This document shows, piece after piece, positions 17,585-26,213 of a DNA stretch of 64,000 nucleotides. The DNA comes from Crateriforma conspicua (GTDB taxonomy: Bacteria > Planctomycetota > Planctomycetia > Pirellulales > Pirellulaceae), in assembly GCF_007752935.1 (NCBI RefSeq), contig NZ_CP036319.1, forward strand, positions 5,808,501-5,872,500. The letters run 5' to 3'. The position numbers and the translations under genes are program-made. Under the pieces are notes generated by a model. That model saw nothing but the letters and a program-made list of their open reading frames with translations. It was not told the DNA's origin and searched no databases. Positions within the stretch are counted from its first letter, which is position 1, and every line of letters begins with the position of its first letter.

Positions 17585-18023
17585 GGCAATAAGTGGACTG
17601 GAGTTTGGTAGCAGAAAATGGTTATCCAACACGGTAAATTCGGCGGGCTTTTCCGACGAATCAGCCGTGCGGCATCACCGGACGGGCGACGCGTACGACA
17701 ATCACACCGAATGGCTTCGGAATTTGGATTGTCGCGGGAACGCGTGACACGTTTGGTCACCAGCGGTTTCACGCGAACGTTTCATGTGGTCGTCACTGGT
17801 TTCCACCGAACGTCCGGAATCGACCGCACGCGATCGCAGCCCCCTTCGACGCCGAATCAGATTGACGTCGGACTAAAGCGACAAGGTAGAATTTATCAGC
17901 TGTGCCGAAAGTTTGGACGGCAGGATACCGATAACGGCATTGGAACACACCCGAGCGGTAGGGGCGAACTGCGCGTTTTGCCTTCGCGACCGTCGGTGAC
18001 TCGTGCGGATGGAGACGCACCCG
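17585..18023. promoter_or_regulatory. Divergent intergenic region with a sigma-70-like promoter toward the TIGR03546 gene
   Basis: Between the AddB-like gene (minus) and the TIGR03546-like gene (plus). TTGACG at 17862-17867 and TAGAAT at 17887-17892 could form a sigma-70-type promoter facing right, although the 19-nt spacer is longer than ideal. No convincing coding frame is seen in the rest. Confidence 0.35.
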
Positions 18024-18845
18024 ATGATCTTATGGACGATCAAGCTCATAAATAACGTGCGGAAAGCCTTCGCGGGTCGACAACACCCGTCCCAGTTGGC
18101 TTGGGCCGTTGCGTTCGGATTTTTGTTGGGCGTGATACCCCATGGCAACCTGCTGGCGATCGCCGTGCTGGTGCTGGTTTTGTCGTTAAGGCTGAACCAT
18201 GCAATGGCAGCGTTGACGGCGATTCTGACAGCAATCTTTGCACCACGTTTGGATCCGGTTAGCGACACGATTGGCCAGTTCCTGCTGAACCAACCGCGTT
18301 TTCATGACGCGGCGGTCAACGCCTGGGCAATGCCGCTGGTCCCATGGACCGACCTGAACAACACGGTGGTCTTGGGCAGTCTGCTGATCGGCCTGGTTTT
18401 ACTGGTGCCGATCTTCTTGGCGACCTATCCAATCTTCCAATTGATTCAGCGTCTGCACGTGCAGGACGAGCAAGGACAAGAAAAGGCCGCCACATCACGA
18501 CGGCGCAGTGACGTCACTGTTGACCAGCCCCATGGCCACGTCGGCAAGCCGCATGAACGCACGACCACGGCTCGTCCGTCGGACGTTCGCAACGTCACGA
18601 GCCCCGCCGCATCGACCGGGCAGCGAATTGACGCCGCACACACGGCATCGGCACGTACGTTCGATGACCAGCCGGCCGCCGCGTCGGTCGAAACTCGGAT
18701 CGACGTGATCCGCATGGCCGAAAACGATGCCGACGCCGCGAATGACGCGTCCGCCGGCCCCCGCACATCCAAAGACGAGATGGACGAAGCGTTGAACTTT
18801 TTGCTTCGCCAATTGCGTGACTCTCAGCAAAAGGACGTAGCATGA
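18024..18845 (+). CDS. TIGR03546-family membrane protein
   Basis: A 273-aa protein. The first 150 residues resemble TIGR03546 proteins, which share the DUF2062-like pattern: LAWAVAFGFLLGVIPHGN, a hydrophobic stretch LLAIAVLVLVLSLRLNHAM, FAPRLDPVSDTIGQFLL, and VLGSLLIGLVLLVPIFLATY. Three or four membrane helices are visible. The C-terminal 125 residues are hydrophilic and low in complexity (Arg/Thr/Ser/Ala). The start is taken at the ATG at 18024 (MILWTIKLI); a GTG at 18003 and an ATG at 18009 are alternatives. It overlaps the TIGR03545-like gene by an ATGA, the usual partner of this family. The molecular function of the pair is unknown. Confidence 0.8.
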   Translation: MILWTIKLINNVRKAFAGRQHPSQLAWAVAFGFLLGVIPHGNLLAIAVLVLVLSLRLNHAMAALTAILTAIFAPRLDPVSDTIGQFLLNQPRFHDAAVNAWAMPLVPWTDLNNTVVLGSLLIGLVLLVPIFLATYPIFQLIQRLHVQDEQGQEKAATSRRRSDVTVDQPHGHVGKPHERTTTARPSDVRNVTSPAASTGQRIDAAHTASARTFDDQPAAASVETRIDVIRMAENDADAANDASAGPRTSKDEMDEALNFLLRQLRDSQQKDVA

Positions 18846-20602
18846 TCCGCTGGCAATTCGTCTTCACGCGACTGTTCATCGTCGTACTGATTCTATTCCT
18901 AATCCGATGGGGTCTGGGACCGGTCGCGAAGTATGTCACCGTACGCGGCCTGGAAACGGTCACGGGTGCAAAGGTCGAAATCGACCACGCCCAGATCGGC
19001 ATGTTTCCGCCCCGCGTTCGTTATCAAGACGTCCGCATCGCCGACCCGCGAAGCGACAAATCCATGCGTGACGCTTTTCGTGCGGACACGATCGACTTGG
19101 TGATTGACGGCAACGCGTTGCTGCACCGCCGGTTTGTGGCCAGCAGTGGCCGCATCACGGGAATCACGATCGGCGAGGCCCGCCAAACCAGCGGACACTT
19201 TGACCAAGTGGAACCGGAAACCGTTGACGACAGTCCGTCGATGATGGGTCAGTTGCTGTCAGGCTTGACCGGCAAGACCCAACAATTTGCGGACGACTTC
19301 ACGGGCGACTTGGAAACCATTCGTCGTGGCGAACAAATCCGCGATCAATGGCAATCCGATTACAACGCTCTGATGGTACGCGCCGAAAACTTGGAAGGCC
19401 AAATTCGGTCGATCCGCGACAAGGCCCGCGACCTGATGTCCGGCGACGAACTGTACAACAAACTGCGTGACACGTCAGAACTGCCGCGACTGTTGGAACA
19501 GGCCATGAATGTGCGTGAAGAACTGGTTCAAGTCCGTGACCAGATCGACAGCATGCCGTCACGTGTGCGAACGGACTGGACCGCGCTCCAGCAAGCCAAA
19601 CAAATGGACATGGAGTTGATCGATTCCTACGTCCCCGGCAATCTGTCGGAATCGAAAAACTTCGGCATCGATTTGATCGCCAATTCGATTCGTCAGGAAA
19701 TCCAAACCGTTCGCGACTACTTCGAAGGCGGCAAGACCATCGCCGACTACACCGTCCTTGCCCCCGAATCGGAACGATCGCGTGGCCAGTACTTTGACCT
19801 TCGTGGCGACAACCCGCCACCGGTGACACTGGTCCGCCAGTGCGAAGTCAGCGGGCTGATGCGTGCGGACGGCAACTCGTATGAAATGACGGGTGTGGTT
19901 ACGAACATCACCCCCGATCCCCAACTGTTGGATGAACCGACCAAAGCTCGATTGCAATTGGACGGCCCCGAACTGGTCAACGTCGAAATCGTCCGCGATC
20001 GTCGCGGCGGCAACGACCTGGACATGTTGACCGTTCATTGGCCCAGTGCCCGAGCAAAGCCGATCGAGATGGGCAGCGGTGACGACGTCCGACTGACCGT
20101 GACAGGTGGCGATCGCGAACTGTGGGTTCAGATCAGCGACGATGCCGGGCAACTGACCGGTCGTGTGGTCAGCAAACAGTTGGGCGTCAACGTCGGCTTG
20201 GACGTCGACCCGTCGGCGGCCGAAACGGCGCTGGTATCGTCCATGCGTCAAAGTCTTTCGGAAGTCGACCGCATCGAAGTCGACGCGAACTTCACCGGGA
20301 CTTGGAACGACCTTGCCTTCGACGTCAGTTCCAACCTCAGCAATGTTCTGAATCGTGCCGTACGGGATGCGATTTCGTTGCAAGTCGCCGAGAGCAAGAA
20401 AGAGCTGACCCAAAAGGTGGACGCCGAATACCTGAAACAAACGCAGGGCCTGAACCAGTGGCTGGCCACGCACCAGAACGAAGCCAACGAGCTGATGCGA
20501 AAAGCCGATGAGTCGATCGCGGAAATCACCAACAAGATTGCTGAAAAAACCGATCGCTTTGCCGATAGCATTTGGAATCAAATCGAAAGTCGACTTCGAT
20601 AA
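18842..20602 (+). CDS. TIGR03545-family protein (AsmA-like, N-terminally membrane-anchored)
   Basis: A 586-aa protein with an N-terminal membrane helix (LFIVVLILFLIRWGL). A segment like the start of AsmA-type proteins follows (VTGAKVEIDHAQIGMFPPRV). The middle is helical and charged (residues 140-290), then there is a beta-rich periplasmic part (residues 300-490), and a long C-terminal coiled coil (ESKKELTQKVDAEYLKQTQG, ITNKIAEKTDRFADSI). The first four bases overlap the TIGR03546 gene. An envelope role is likely, perhaps a structural or lipid-transport bridge by analogy with AsmA proteins; that is inference. A strong terminator follows 40 nt after the stop. Confidence 0.82.
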   Translation: MIRWQFVFTRLFIVVLILFLIRWGLGPVAKYVTVRGLETVTGAKVEIDHAQIGMFPPRVRYQDVRIADPRSDKSMRDAFRADTIDLVIDGNALLHRRFVASSGRITGITIGEARQTSGHFDQVEPETVDDSPSMMGQLLSGLTGKTQQFADDFTGDLETIRRGEQIRDQWQSDYNALMVRAENLEGQIRSIRDKARDLMSGDELYNKLRDTSELPRLLEQAMNVREELVQVRDQIDSMPSRVRTDWTALQQAKQMDMELIDSYVPGNLSESKNFGIDLIANSIRQEIQTVRDYFEGGKTIADYTVLAPESERSRGQYFDLRGDNPPPVTLVRQCEVSGLMRADGNSYEMTGVVTNITPDPQLLDEPTKARLQLDGPELVNVEIVRDRRGGNDLDMLTVHWPSARAKPIEMGSGDDVRLTVTGGDRELWVQISDDAGQLTGRVVSKQLGVNVGLDVDPSAAETALVSSMRQSLSEVDRIEVDANFTGTWNDLAFDVSSNLSNVLNRAVRDAISLQVAESKKELTQKVDAEYLKQTQGLNQWLATHQNEANELMRKADESIAEITNKIAEKTDRFADSIWNQIESRLR

Positions 20603-20641
20603 AGCGTCAAAGCCGAACGTTTCACATTCAAAAACAGCGTC

Positions 20642-20677
20642 AGGGCGGCCCGGAGACATCCGGGCCGCCCTTTTTTT
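20642..20677 (+). terminator. Rho-independent terminator
   Basis: A 13-bp perfect stem, AGGGCGGCCCGGA at 20642-20654 and its complement at 20659-20671, with a 4-nt loop. A run of T (20671-20677) and a second T-rich stretch follow. It sits just after the TIGR03545-like gene and before the next sigma operon, ending the two-gene membrane-protein transcript. Confidence 0.93.
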
Positions 20678-20778
20678 GTGTTTTTTTGGTCCCAAGGGCG
20701 CAAGACGAACCGGTTCGGGTTGTTCTATGATCGTAGGCGGAACGGACCGCCGAATCGGATCGCCAACCGCCGGACCCC

Positions 20779-21402
20779 ATGCCCGTGTCGATGACCGAGT
20801 CGCCCGAAACCCGCCACAGCCTGCTGGTCCGTCTGAAAGACCGCGATGACCAGCTGGCGTGGTCGGAGTTTTATGACATCTACGAGCCGTTGATCTATCG
20901 GCTGGCGACCACCTGTGGATTGCAAGATGCCGATGCACGAGAGGTCGTCCAGTCGGTCTGTTTGGCGGTCAGCCGTTCGATCGGACAGTTCGAACACGGC
21001 GGCCGGCCTGGCTGCTTTCGGGCCTGGTTGCGAACAGTGACTCGCAACCAAACGATCAATCAACTGAAACAGGCTTCGCGTCAACGAGTGGTCAGCGACG
21101 ACGCGACCGCCATCCAGTGGGACCAGCTGATGTGCAGCGGTGATCCACCGGACGAGATCATCCGGCGCAAGTTTGATGATGAACATCGTCGCCAAATCTT
21201 CTGTTGGGCCACCGAGACCCTGCGGCCCCGATTCAGCCCGGTGAATTGGCAGGCTTTTTGGCGGACCAGCGTCCAAGGCGAACCGATCGACTTGGTCGCA
21301 CACGATTTAAATTTGTCAAGGTCGCAGGTGCATGTGGCGCGATGCCGCATTGTCGCCCGGATCCGCCAGCTTGTTGAACAACACACTGCACCGGAGCCAT
21401 GA
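20779..21402 (+). CDS. ECF-family RNA polymerase sigma factor linked to a Ser/Thr kinase
   Basis: A 207-aa sigma factor. Region 2 covers about residues 25-95 (AWSEFYDIYEPLIYRLAT, ADAREVVQSVCLAVSRSI, FRAWLRTVTRNQTINQL). Region 4 is about residues 145-195, with LVAHDLNLSRSQVHVARCRI as the DNA-binding helices. Residues 112-145 form an insert between the two. ATGs at 20779 and 20791 are both possible starts. The kinase gene begins 3 nt after the stop, so they are co-transcribed. Planctomycete genomes often pair such sigma factors with zinc-finger kinases, which are thought to act in place of a classical anti-sigma factor. Confidence 0.9.
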   Translation: MPVSMTESPETRHSLLVRLKDRDDQLAWSEFYDIYEPLIYRLATTCGLQDADAREVVQSVCLAVSRSIGQFEHGGRPGCFRAWLRTVTRNQTINQLKQASRQRVVSDDATAIQWDQLMCSGDPPDEIIRRKFDDEHRRQIFCWATETLRPRFSPVNWQAFWRTSVQGEPIDLVAHDLNLSRSQVHVARCRIVARIRQLVEQHTAPEP

Positions 21403-21405
21403 GAG

Positions 21406-23031
21406 ATGATTCGATTGCCCGAACATTGTCCAACGGCATGGCTGTCCGACCTGTTGGATCAAACCTTGGCCCCGGATCGAGAATCCGAGATCACCAAGCA
21501 TCTGGAAACCTGTCAATCTTGCCAGATTCGATTGCAATCCTTGGCGGCCGATGATGCCGTTTGGATCCAGACTCGGCGTTACCTGTCCGATGGTGCGTTG
21601 CAGTCAACGGTCCATCCTTGGCGAACCGAGTCGGTTTCCCCGGAAGACCAGATCCGGCGTTTTTTGCCGCACCTTGCTCCGTCGGATTGCCCGGACAGCC
21701 TGGGACAACTGGACGGATACGAAGTCGACAGTTTGATCGGGTGGGGAGGCATGGGCTTTGTGTTGAAAGCGATTGACCCGCGTCTTTCACGCCCGGTGGC
21801 CGTGAAGGTCCTGCATCCACATTTGGCCGCCAACGGGCCGGCACGTCAGCGTTTTAGCCGTGAGGCTCGAGCGGCCGCTGCCGTCAACCATGCGTCGGTT
21901 GTTCCGATCCATGCCGTCGACGCGGACCACGATCCGCCATACCTGGTGATGGCCTTCATTCCCGGTGGATCCCTCCAAGACCGCATCGATGCCCATGGTC
22001 CGTTGGAAATCGACGAATGCCTGCGGGTCGGTCTACAGATTGCCGAAGGCTTGGCGGCTGCCCATCGCCAGGGACTGGTCCATCGCGACATCAAACCGGC
22101 GAACATCTTGTTGGATCACGGCCAAGACCGCGCCATGCTGACGGATTTCGGTTTGGCCCAGGCGCTCGACGACGCAGGCCAAACCTGCAGTGGTACCATT
22201 GCCGGCACGCCCCAATACATGTCACCGGAACAGGCCCGGGGATTGCCAGTTGACGCACGGAGTGACGTTTTCAGCTTGGGCAGTGTTTTTTACGCCATGC
22301 TGACGGGCCGCCCCCCGTTTCGCGGGGACTCCAGTCTGCGGGTGCTGAACCAAATCCAAGAAGACACGCCACGTCCGATCGCTGCGATCCGTCCATCGAT
22401 TCCAACCTGGTTGGATCGATTGGTGCAGCAGATGCTGGCCAAGAACCCCAAACGGCGTCTGCAATCGGCCGAGCAAACCGCGGCGCTGCTACGGCAATGC
22501 CTTTCACATCGTTCGGCCCCGCACGATCATCCGCTGCCGGTCGAACTATGCGATGCGGGGCGATTCCGGCCAGGGGCGTCTGCCGCACGTTTGGTGATCC
22601 CGATCGCACTGTTGCTATTGATGATGCTGTCGACCGTGGATTGGCCAACGATGGATTCCACTTCATTGCCCCCCACCGATCGCGAATCGTCCATCGACGT
22701 CCCGAAGATTCAACCTTCCACCAGCCCGCCGGCGACAATTGATCCGCCTCGTCCGTCGCCGCCGGCCGATTCGTTCGGCCCGGCCGACGCTCGTGGCCGA
22801 GAGATCCCACCGTTTGCGATCGATCCGACAAGACGGGCGGCCCCATCGGGTGCACCACCTGGCAGTGCGATCGACGCGTCGTCTCAGACTCCGATCGCCG
22901 CATCACCAGCACTTCGATCGATGCCGACGGACGTGACCGCTTGGGACGACGGACTGGAGCCTGTCCTATCCCAACTGCGTGAACGGCTTTCGCGCCTGAA
23001 ACAACTTGAAACACACCCCAACCTCCCTTGA
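21406..23031 (+). CDS. Zinc-finger (ZAS-like) membrane Ser/Thr protein kinase
   Basis: A 541-aa protein. Residues 1-45 carry an anti-sigma-type zinc motif (H32-x3-C36-x2-C39, HLETCQSCQ). A Hanks-type kinase domain spans about residues 100-365: glycine loop LIGWGGMGFV, VAVKVL lysine, catalytic HRDIKPAN, DFGLAQ, GTPQYMSPEQAR and SDVFSLGSVFYAML. A membrane helix lies near residues 395-415 (RLVIPIALLLLMML), followed by a Pro/Ser-rich outer tail of about 125 residues. The N-terminal zinc motif probably binds the sigma factor encoded just upstream, and phosphorylation could release it. Catalytic residues are intact. Confidence 0.92.
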   Translation: MIRLPEHCPTAWLSDLLDQTLAPDRESEITKHLETCQSCQIRLQSLAADDAVWIQTRRYLSDGALQSTVHPWRTESVSPEDQIRRFLPHLAPSDCPDSLGQLDGYEVDSLIGWGGMGFVLKAIDPRLSRPVAVKVLHPHLAANGPARQRFSREARAAAAVNHASVVPIHAVDADHDPPYLVMAFIPGGSLQDRIDAHGPLEIDECLRVGLQIAEGLAAAHRQGLVHRDIKPANILLDHGQDRAMLTDFGLAQALDDAGQTCSGTIAGTPQYMSPEQARGLPVDARSDVFSLGSVFYAMLTGRPPFRGDSSLRVLNQIQEDTPRPIAAIRPSIPTWLDRLVQQMLAKNPKRRLQSAEQTAALLRQCLSHRSAPHDHPLPVELCDAGRFRPGASAARLVIPIALLLLMMLSTVDWPTMDSTSLPPTDRESSIDVPKIQPSTSPPATIDPPRPSPPADSFGPADARGREIPPFAIDPTRRAAPSGAPPGSAIDASSQTPIAASPALRSMPTDVTAWDDGLEPVLSQLRERLSRLKQLETHPNLP

Positions 23032-23052
23032 TCCCCGATACCGGAGAAAGCA

Positions 23053-24150
23053 ATGATGCGCGACCTAAAAAGATCGACCGTGACGACTTGGGCCTTCGTC
23101 GTTGTCGCCATTGCGGCGTTGCCTGCCGCGTACGTGATGGCTCAGCGATCGGACGCGTCCAGAAACGACACCGACCGTCGCCGGGATCGTCCCTCTTCGA
23201 CACAACCCGATGCACCCGAGCGTCGTCACCAACAAGACAACCAGCGGCGCCCGCGTTCGGACCAACGTCTGCAGCCATTTGCCCTAACTTTTGGTGATGC
23301 ACCGCAGGGACCAGGGAAGATCGTTCGACGAGACGTTCACCACGTCGGGCCTGTGTTCCCACAATCCGATGTACTTCGTCGATTGGATCAGGAAGCCCGC
23401 GAACTAGCCAACGCTTTTCGACGAGAGCACGATGAAGAGGGCAAAGAACGAATTCGTCGCGAGCTGATGGAGGTCACCGAACGAGCTTTTGCACAGCAAA
23501 TGCAAACGCGTGAAAAAGAAATCGAACAGATGCGGCGGCAATTGGAAATCGTTCAAGAACACATGGAACAGCGTCATCGATTACGCGAGGAGATTATCAA
23601 CCGTCGCGTCGCGGATCTCCTGGGCCAGCCCAGCCCATTGAATTGGGAGATGGGACCGATGCCCAACGTCACCGCGAATGCGGGCGACACCGGACTTCCG
23701 CTCGGTGCATCCCGTCGTGACAATCCAAACTGGCGGCCCAACGGATTCTCTTTTCCGACCACCGTTCGTCGTTTCGACCGGGAAACGGGCCGCGAGTTTG
23801 ATGTGGACGTCAAAGTGTTTCGCGACGGACAAGATTTCGGCGACATCGCCCGCAAGCTGACCGAACGAATCACTCAACAAGCCAAATCACATGCGCGTGA
23901 TAGTGCACGGGAATCAGCCGAGGAGGCACGGGAGCAGGTGATGAAGCTGCGACGCGAGATGGAAGAAATCCTTGACGACCTGAATGATCGATTCGAGGAC
24001 GACGAAGAATTCGAACGTGAGGAGGTTGAAAGCCAAGAAGAAGAAGTTAGCTCGTCCCAAGACCGTAGCGAGGACGAACGGGATAGGGACGACCGTCGTG
24101 ACCGGGACAACGATGACGACTGGAAAGACGACGACCGAAACGAAGACTGA
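23053..24150 (+). CDS. Exported coiled-coil protein with Asp/Glu-rich tail
   Basis: A 365-aa protein with no recognised domain. It has a signal peptide (TTWAFVVVAIAALPAAYVMA), an Arg/Asp/Pro-rich segment, a coiled coil at about residues 110-190 (AFAQQMQTREKEIEQMRRQL), a Gly/Pro-containing middle, another helical part (ARESAEEAREQVMKLRREM), and a final 50 residues made mostly of Asp, Glu and Arg. A good ribosome binding site (GGAGAAAG) precedes the ATG at 23053; the ATG at 23056 is equally placed. It is third in the sigma/kinase operon, 21 nt after the kinase gene, so it could be the sensed or regulated periplasmic partner. Function unknown. Confidence 0.78.
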   Translation: MMRDLKRSTVTTWAFVVVAIAALPAAYVMAQRSDASRNDTDRRRDRPSSTQPDAPERRHQQDNQRRPRSDQRLQPFALTFGDAPQGPGKIVRRDVHHVGPVFPQSDVLRRLDQEARELANAFRREHDEEGKERIRRELMEVTERAFAQQMQTREKEIEQMRRQLEIVQEHMEQRHRLREEIINRRVADLLGQPSPLNWEMGPMPNVTANAGDTGLPLGASRRDNPNWRPNGFSFPTTVRRFDRETGREFDVDVKVFRDGQDFGDIARKLTERITQQAKSHARDSARESAEEAREQVMKLRREMEEILDDLNDRFEDDEEFEREEVESQEEEVSSSQDRSEDERDRDDRRDRDNDDDWKDDDRNED

Positions 24151-24175
24151 TATCGACCACTGTTCTGCTCTATCT

Positions 24176-24207
24176 GCCGATGCCGAAACGCTAGGGTCGG
24201 CATCGGC
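24176..24207. terminator. Perfect 11-bp inverted repeat between convergent genes, overlapping the trpE stop
   Basis: GCCGATGCCGA at 24176-24186 and its exact complement at 24197-24207 flank a 10-nt loop that contains the trpE stop codon. It lies in the 40-nt gap between two convergent genes, so it could act as a bidirectional terminator or RNA 3'-end stabiliser. Neither side has a U-run, so it is not a classic intrinsic terminator. Confidence 0.55.
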
Positions 24208-25714
24208 GTACGGCCATTTCGATCCCCGCGATCATGGCCTTCGCCTTATTCAGCGTTTCCTCGTACTCGGCATCGGGATCACTGTCGGCCACGACGCCAC
24301 AACCGGCCTGAACATAGATCGTTCCGTCCTGAACGACCATGGTCCGCAGCGCCAAACAGGTGTCCATATTGCCGCGATAGTCGATATAGCCGACCGCGCC
24401 GCCGTATGGGCCGCGGCGATGCGGTTCGATTTCGTCGATGATTTGCATCGCGCGAACTTTCGGTGCGCCTGACACCGTACCGGCAGGCAGGCAGGCTTTG
24501 AGCGCGTCAAAGGCATCAACATCGTCGCGCAGTTGGCCTTGGACTTCGCTGCTGATGTGCATGACATGGCTATAGCGTTCGATCACCATGACTTCGGTCA
24601 GATCGACGGTGCCGAATTTGGCCACCCGGCCGACATCGTTTCGCCCCAAGTCAACCAGCATCACGTGTTCGGCACGTTCTTTGGGATCGGCCAATAATTC
24701 TCGTTCCAGTGCTTTGTCTTCCGCATCGTTCTTGCCGCGGCGCCGTGTCCCGGCCAGCGGGCGAACGGTCAGGCGACGATGATCCACACGGCACATGATT
24801 TCCGGGGAACATCCGACCAACGTGCATTGACGCGACCGAACAAAGAACATGAACGGGCTGGGATTGACCACTCGCAGTGAACGATAGATCTCCAGCGGAT
24901 CGATGTCGGATTTGACGGACAAGCGTTGGCTGGGGACGACTTGAAAGATGTCACCGGCACGAATGTATTCGACGCACTTGCGAACGCCCTGACAAAACTC
25001 TTCTTTGGTGAAGTTGCTTCGAACTTCCAGGTGCGGCTGCGTGTCGTCGACCACCGCAACGCTTTGAACGGGAAAGCTGTGCGGTTGTGACAGCCGCCCG
25101 ACGACGTCATCCACTTGGCGTTTGCCTTCGTCATAGGCCTGCTGGAAAACGTCGTTTCCGCCCACCGAATCTCCGTCGTCTTTCACATCGCGACAATCGA
25201 CCAGATGGACGACCAGAATCGTCTTGTCGACGTGATCAAAGACGCACAGGGTGTGATAGAACTCGAAATCGAAATCGGGCAGTTGCCGATCATCCTGGGG
25301 CGCGTTGGGCAACTTTTCCGCATAACGCACCACATCGTATCCCGCGTACCCGATCGCGCCGCCGATGAATGGGGGCAAGCCCTCGGGGTCGGCGACGGTG
25401 AACTGAAAATACTTTCGAAAGCTATCCAGGGGATCATCGGACTGAAACGATTGGACCGTTTGATCGTCTGCGATGACCAGAACTTGATTTCCTGTCGCGG
25501 TAAAACGACGCATCGATTGTGTGGCCAGAAAACTGTAGCGTCCGACTTTTTCGCCGCCGACCACCGATTCGAACAGACAGGCCGGACCGCCGTCGTCCAG
25601 CAATTTGAACGCGGTCACCGGAGTCAGCGTATCACTGAGAACTCGCCGATAAACCGGCACGAAGTCGTGCCGCTGGGCCAGCGAACGAAAATCATCAAAG
25701 TTGGGCTGGTGCAT
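24191..25714 (-). CDS. trpE: Anthranilate synthase component I
   Basis: A 507-aa TrpE of normal length. It converts chorismate and glutamine (through TrpG) or ammonia to anthranilate, the first committed step of tryptophan synthesis. The N-terminal part has FKLLDDGGPACLFESVVGGE and RYSFLATQ. The chorismate-binding domain (about 225-500) shows SQRLSVKSDIDPLEIYRSLR, VGCSPEIMCRV, VRPLAGTRRRG, ELLADPKERAEHVMLVDLGR, GTVSGAPKVRAMQIIDE and GPYGGAVGYIDYRG, all typical. No trpG or other trp gene is adjacent, so the gene is dispersed. An isochorismate or aminodeoxychorismate synthase is less likely given the overall match. Confidence 0.95.
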   Translation of the reverse strand: MHQPNFDDFRSLAQRHDFVPVYRRVLSDTLTPVTAFKLLDDGGPACLFESVVGGEKVGRYSFLATQSMRRFTATGNQVLVIADDQTVQSFQSDDPLDSFRKYFQFTVADPEGLPPFIGGAIGYAGYDVVRYAEKLPNAPQDDRQLPDFDFEFYHTLCVFDHVDKTILVVHLVDCRDVKDDGDSVGGNDVFQQAYDEGKRQVDDVVGRLSQPHSFPVQSVAVVDDTQPHLEVRSNFTKEEFCQGVRKCVEYIRAGDIFQVVPSQRLSVKSDIDPLEIYRSLRVVNPSPFMFFVRSRQCTLVGCSPEIMCRVDHRRLTVRPLAGTRRRGKNDAEDKALERELLADPKERAEHVMLVDLGRNDVGRVAKFGTVDLTEVMVIERYSHVMHISSEVQGQLRDDVDAFDALKACLPAGTVSGAPKVRAMQIIDEIEPHRRGPYGGAVGYIDYRGNMDTCLALRTMVVQDGTIYVQAGCGVVADSDPDAEYEETLNKAKAMIAGIEMAVRRCRP

Positions 25715-25771
25715 GGGCTTGCGGTGGTGGTCGTCGTCGGTGGCGCCGGCTCCCTCGATCTAGCGGACCGG

Positions 25772-25816
25772 AATCGGCGAAACGGGGATCGGCGAAACGG
25801 GGATCGGCGAATCGGG
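25772..25816. repeat. Three tandem copies of a 15-bp unit
   Basis: The unit GATCGGCGAAACGGG occurs at 25787-25801. The flanking copies at 25772-25786 and 25802-25816 differ from it by one base each. It lies 57-102 nt upstream of the trpE ATG on the minus strand, in its probable 5' leader or promoter. Confidence 0.85.
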
Positions 25817-26032
25817 GCTCCACGATCCAAGGAAATCCCGTCGGTGGCTTGAGTTCCTACCAGGCAAGAATCTTCAACGCCGCCGGGGGTTCGACAACGA
25901 ATCGAAAAATTTTCGCCGTCGGCCTTCGCGCGGATACCGGCAAGTGTGGACGCCGATGAAGGACGTGCAAGCGGTCTGCCCGGCGAATTCGCCATCCGGT
26001 GCGGCGGAACCGATCCGTCAAAAGGACTTACG

Positions 26033-26060
26033 TTGACAGTGTTTATGGCCTCGATAGAAT
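26033..26060 (+). promoter_or_regulatory. Predicted sigma-70-type promoter for mcsA-mcsB
   Basis: TTGACA at 26033-26038 and TAGAAT at 26055-26060, separated by 16 nt. The -35 is a perfect consensus and the -10 matches five of six bases. The predicted start near 26067 gives a leader of about 145 nt before the mcsA ATG. No CtsR-type direct heptad repeat or CIRCE inverted repeat is seen nearby. Confidence 0.65.
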
Positions 26061-26213
26061 CCACAAATGACTGCCTGTGGGTGGTCTCGGATCGATTACC
26101 GGCCCGTCTGTGGCGCGGTCGGCGAGGTGTTGACCCGAATTTGGCGAGACGCCTGAACAAGGGTTTCGCCCCACGTTTTGATTTCGCCGGCTTGCGGGGG
26201 GGAAGCACGCGTC

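Larger units (their letters stand above)
25715..26213. other. Divergent intergenic region trpE / mcsA
   Basis: About 500 nt with no convincing gene. It holds the 15-bp tandem repeat (25772-25816) close to the trpE start and the strong promoter-like pair at 26033-26060 facing mcsA. The frames read here are shadows without domains. Confidence 0.5.

Noticed and set aside
19559-20938. 459-codon minus-strand frame opposite the TIGR03545-like gene
   Set aside because: Crosses the strong terminator at 20642-20677 and the next gene's start; no recognisable domain. The plus-strand gene has an anchor, coiled coil and a partner.
22271-23362. 363-codon minus-strand frame opposite the Ser/Thr kinase
   Set aside because: Antisense to intact kinase motifs and low in complexity.
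25715-26213. CtsR box or CIRCE element upstream of mcsA
   Set aside because: No GGTCAAA direct repeat or TTAGCACTC/GAGTGCTAA inverted repeat could be found in the region.
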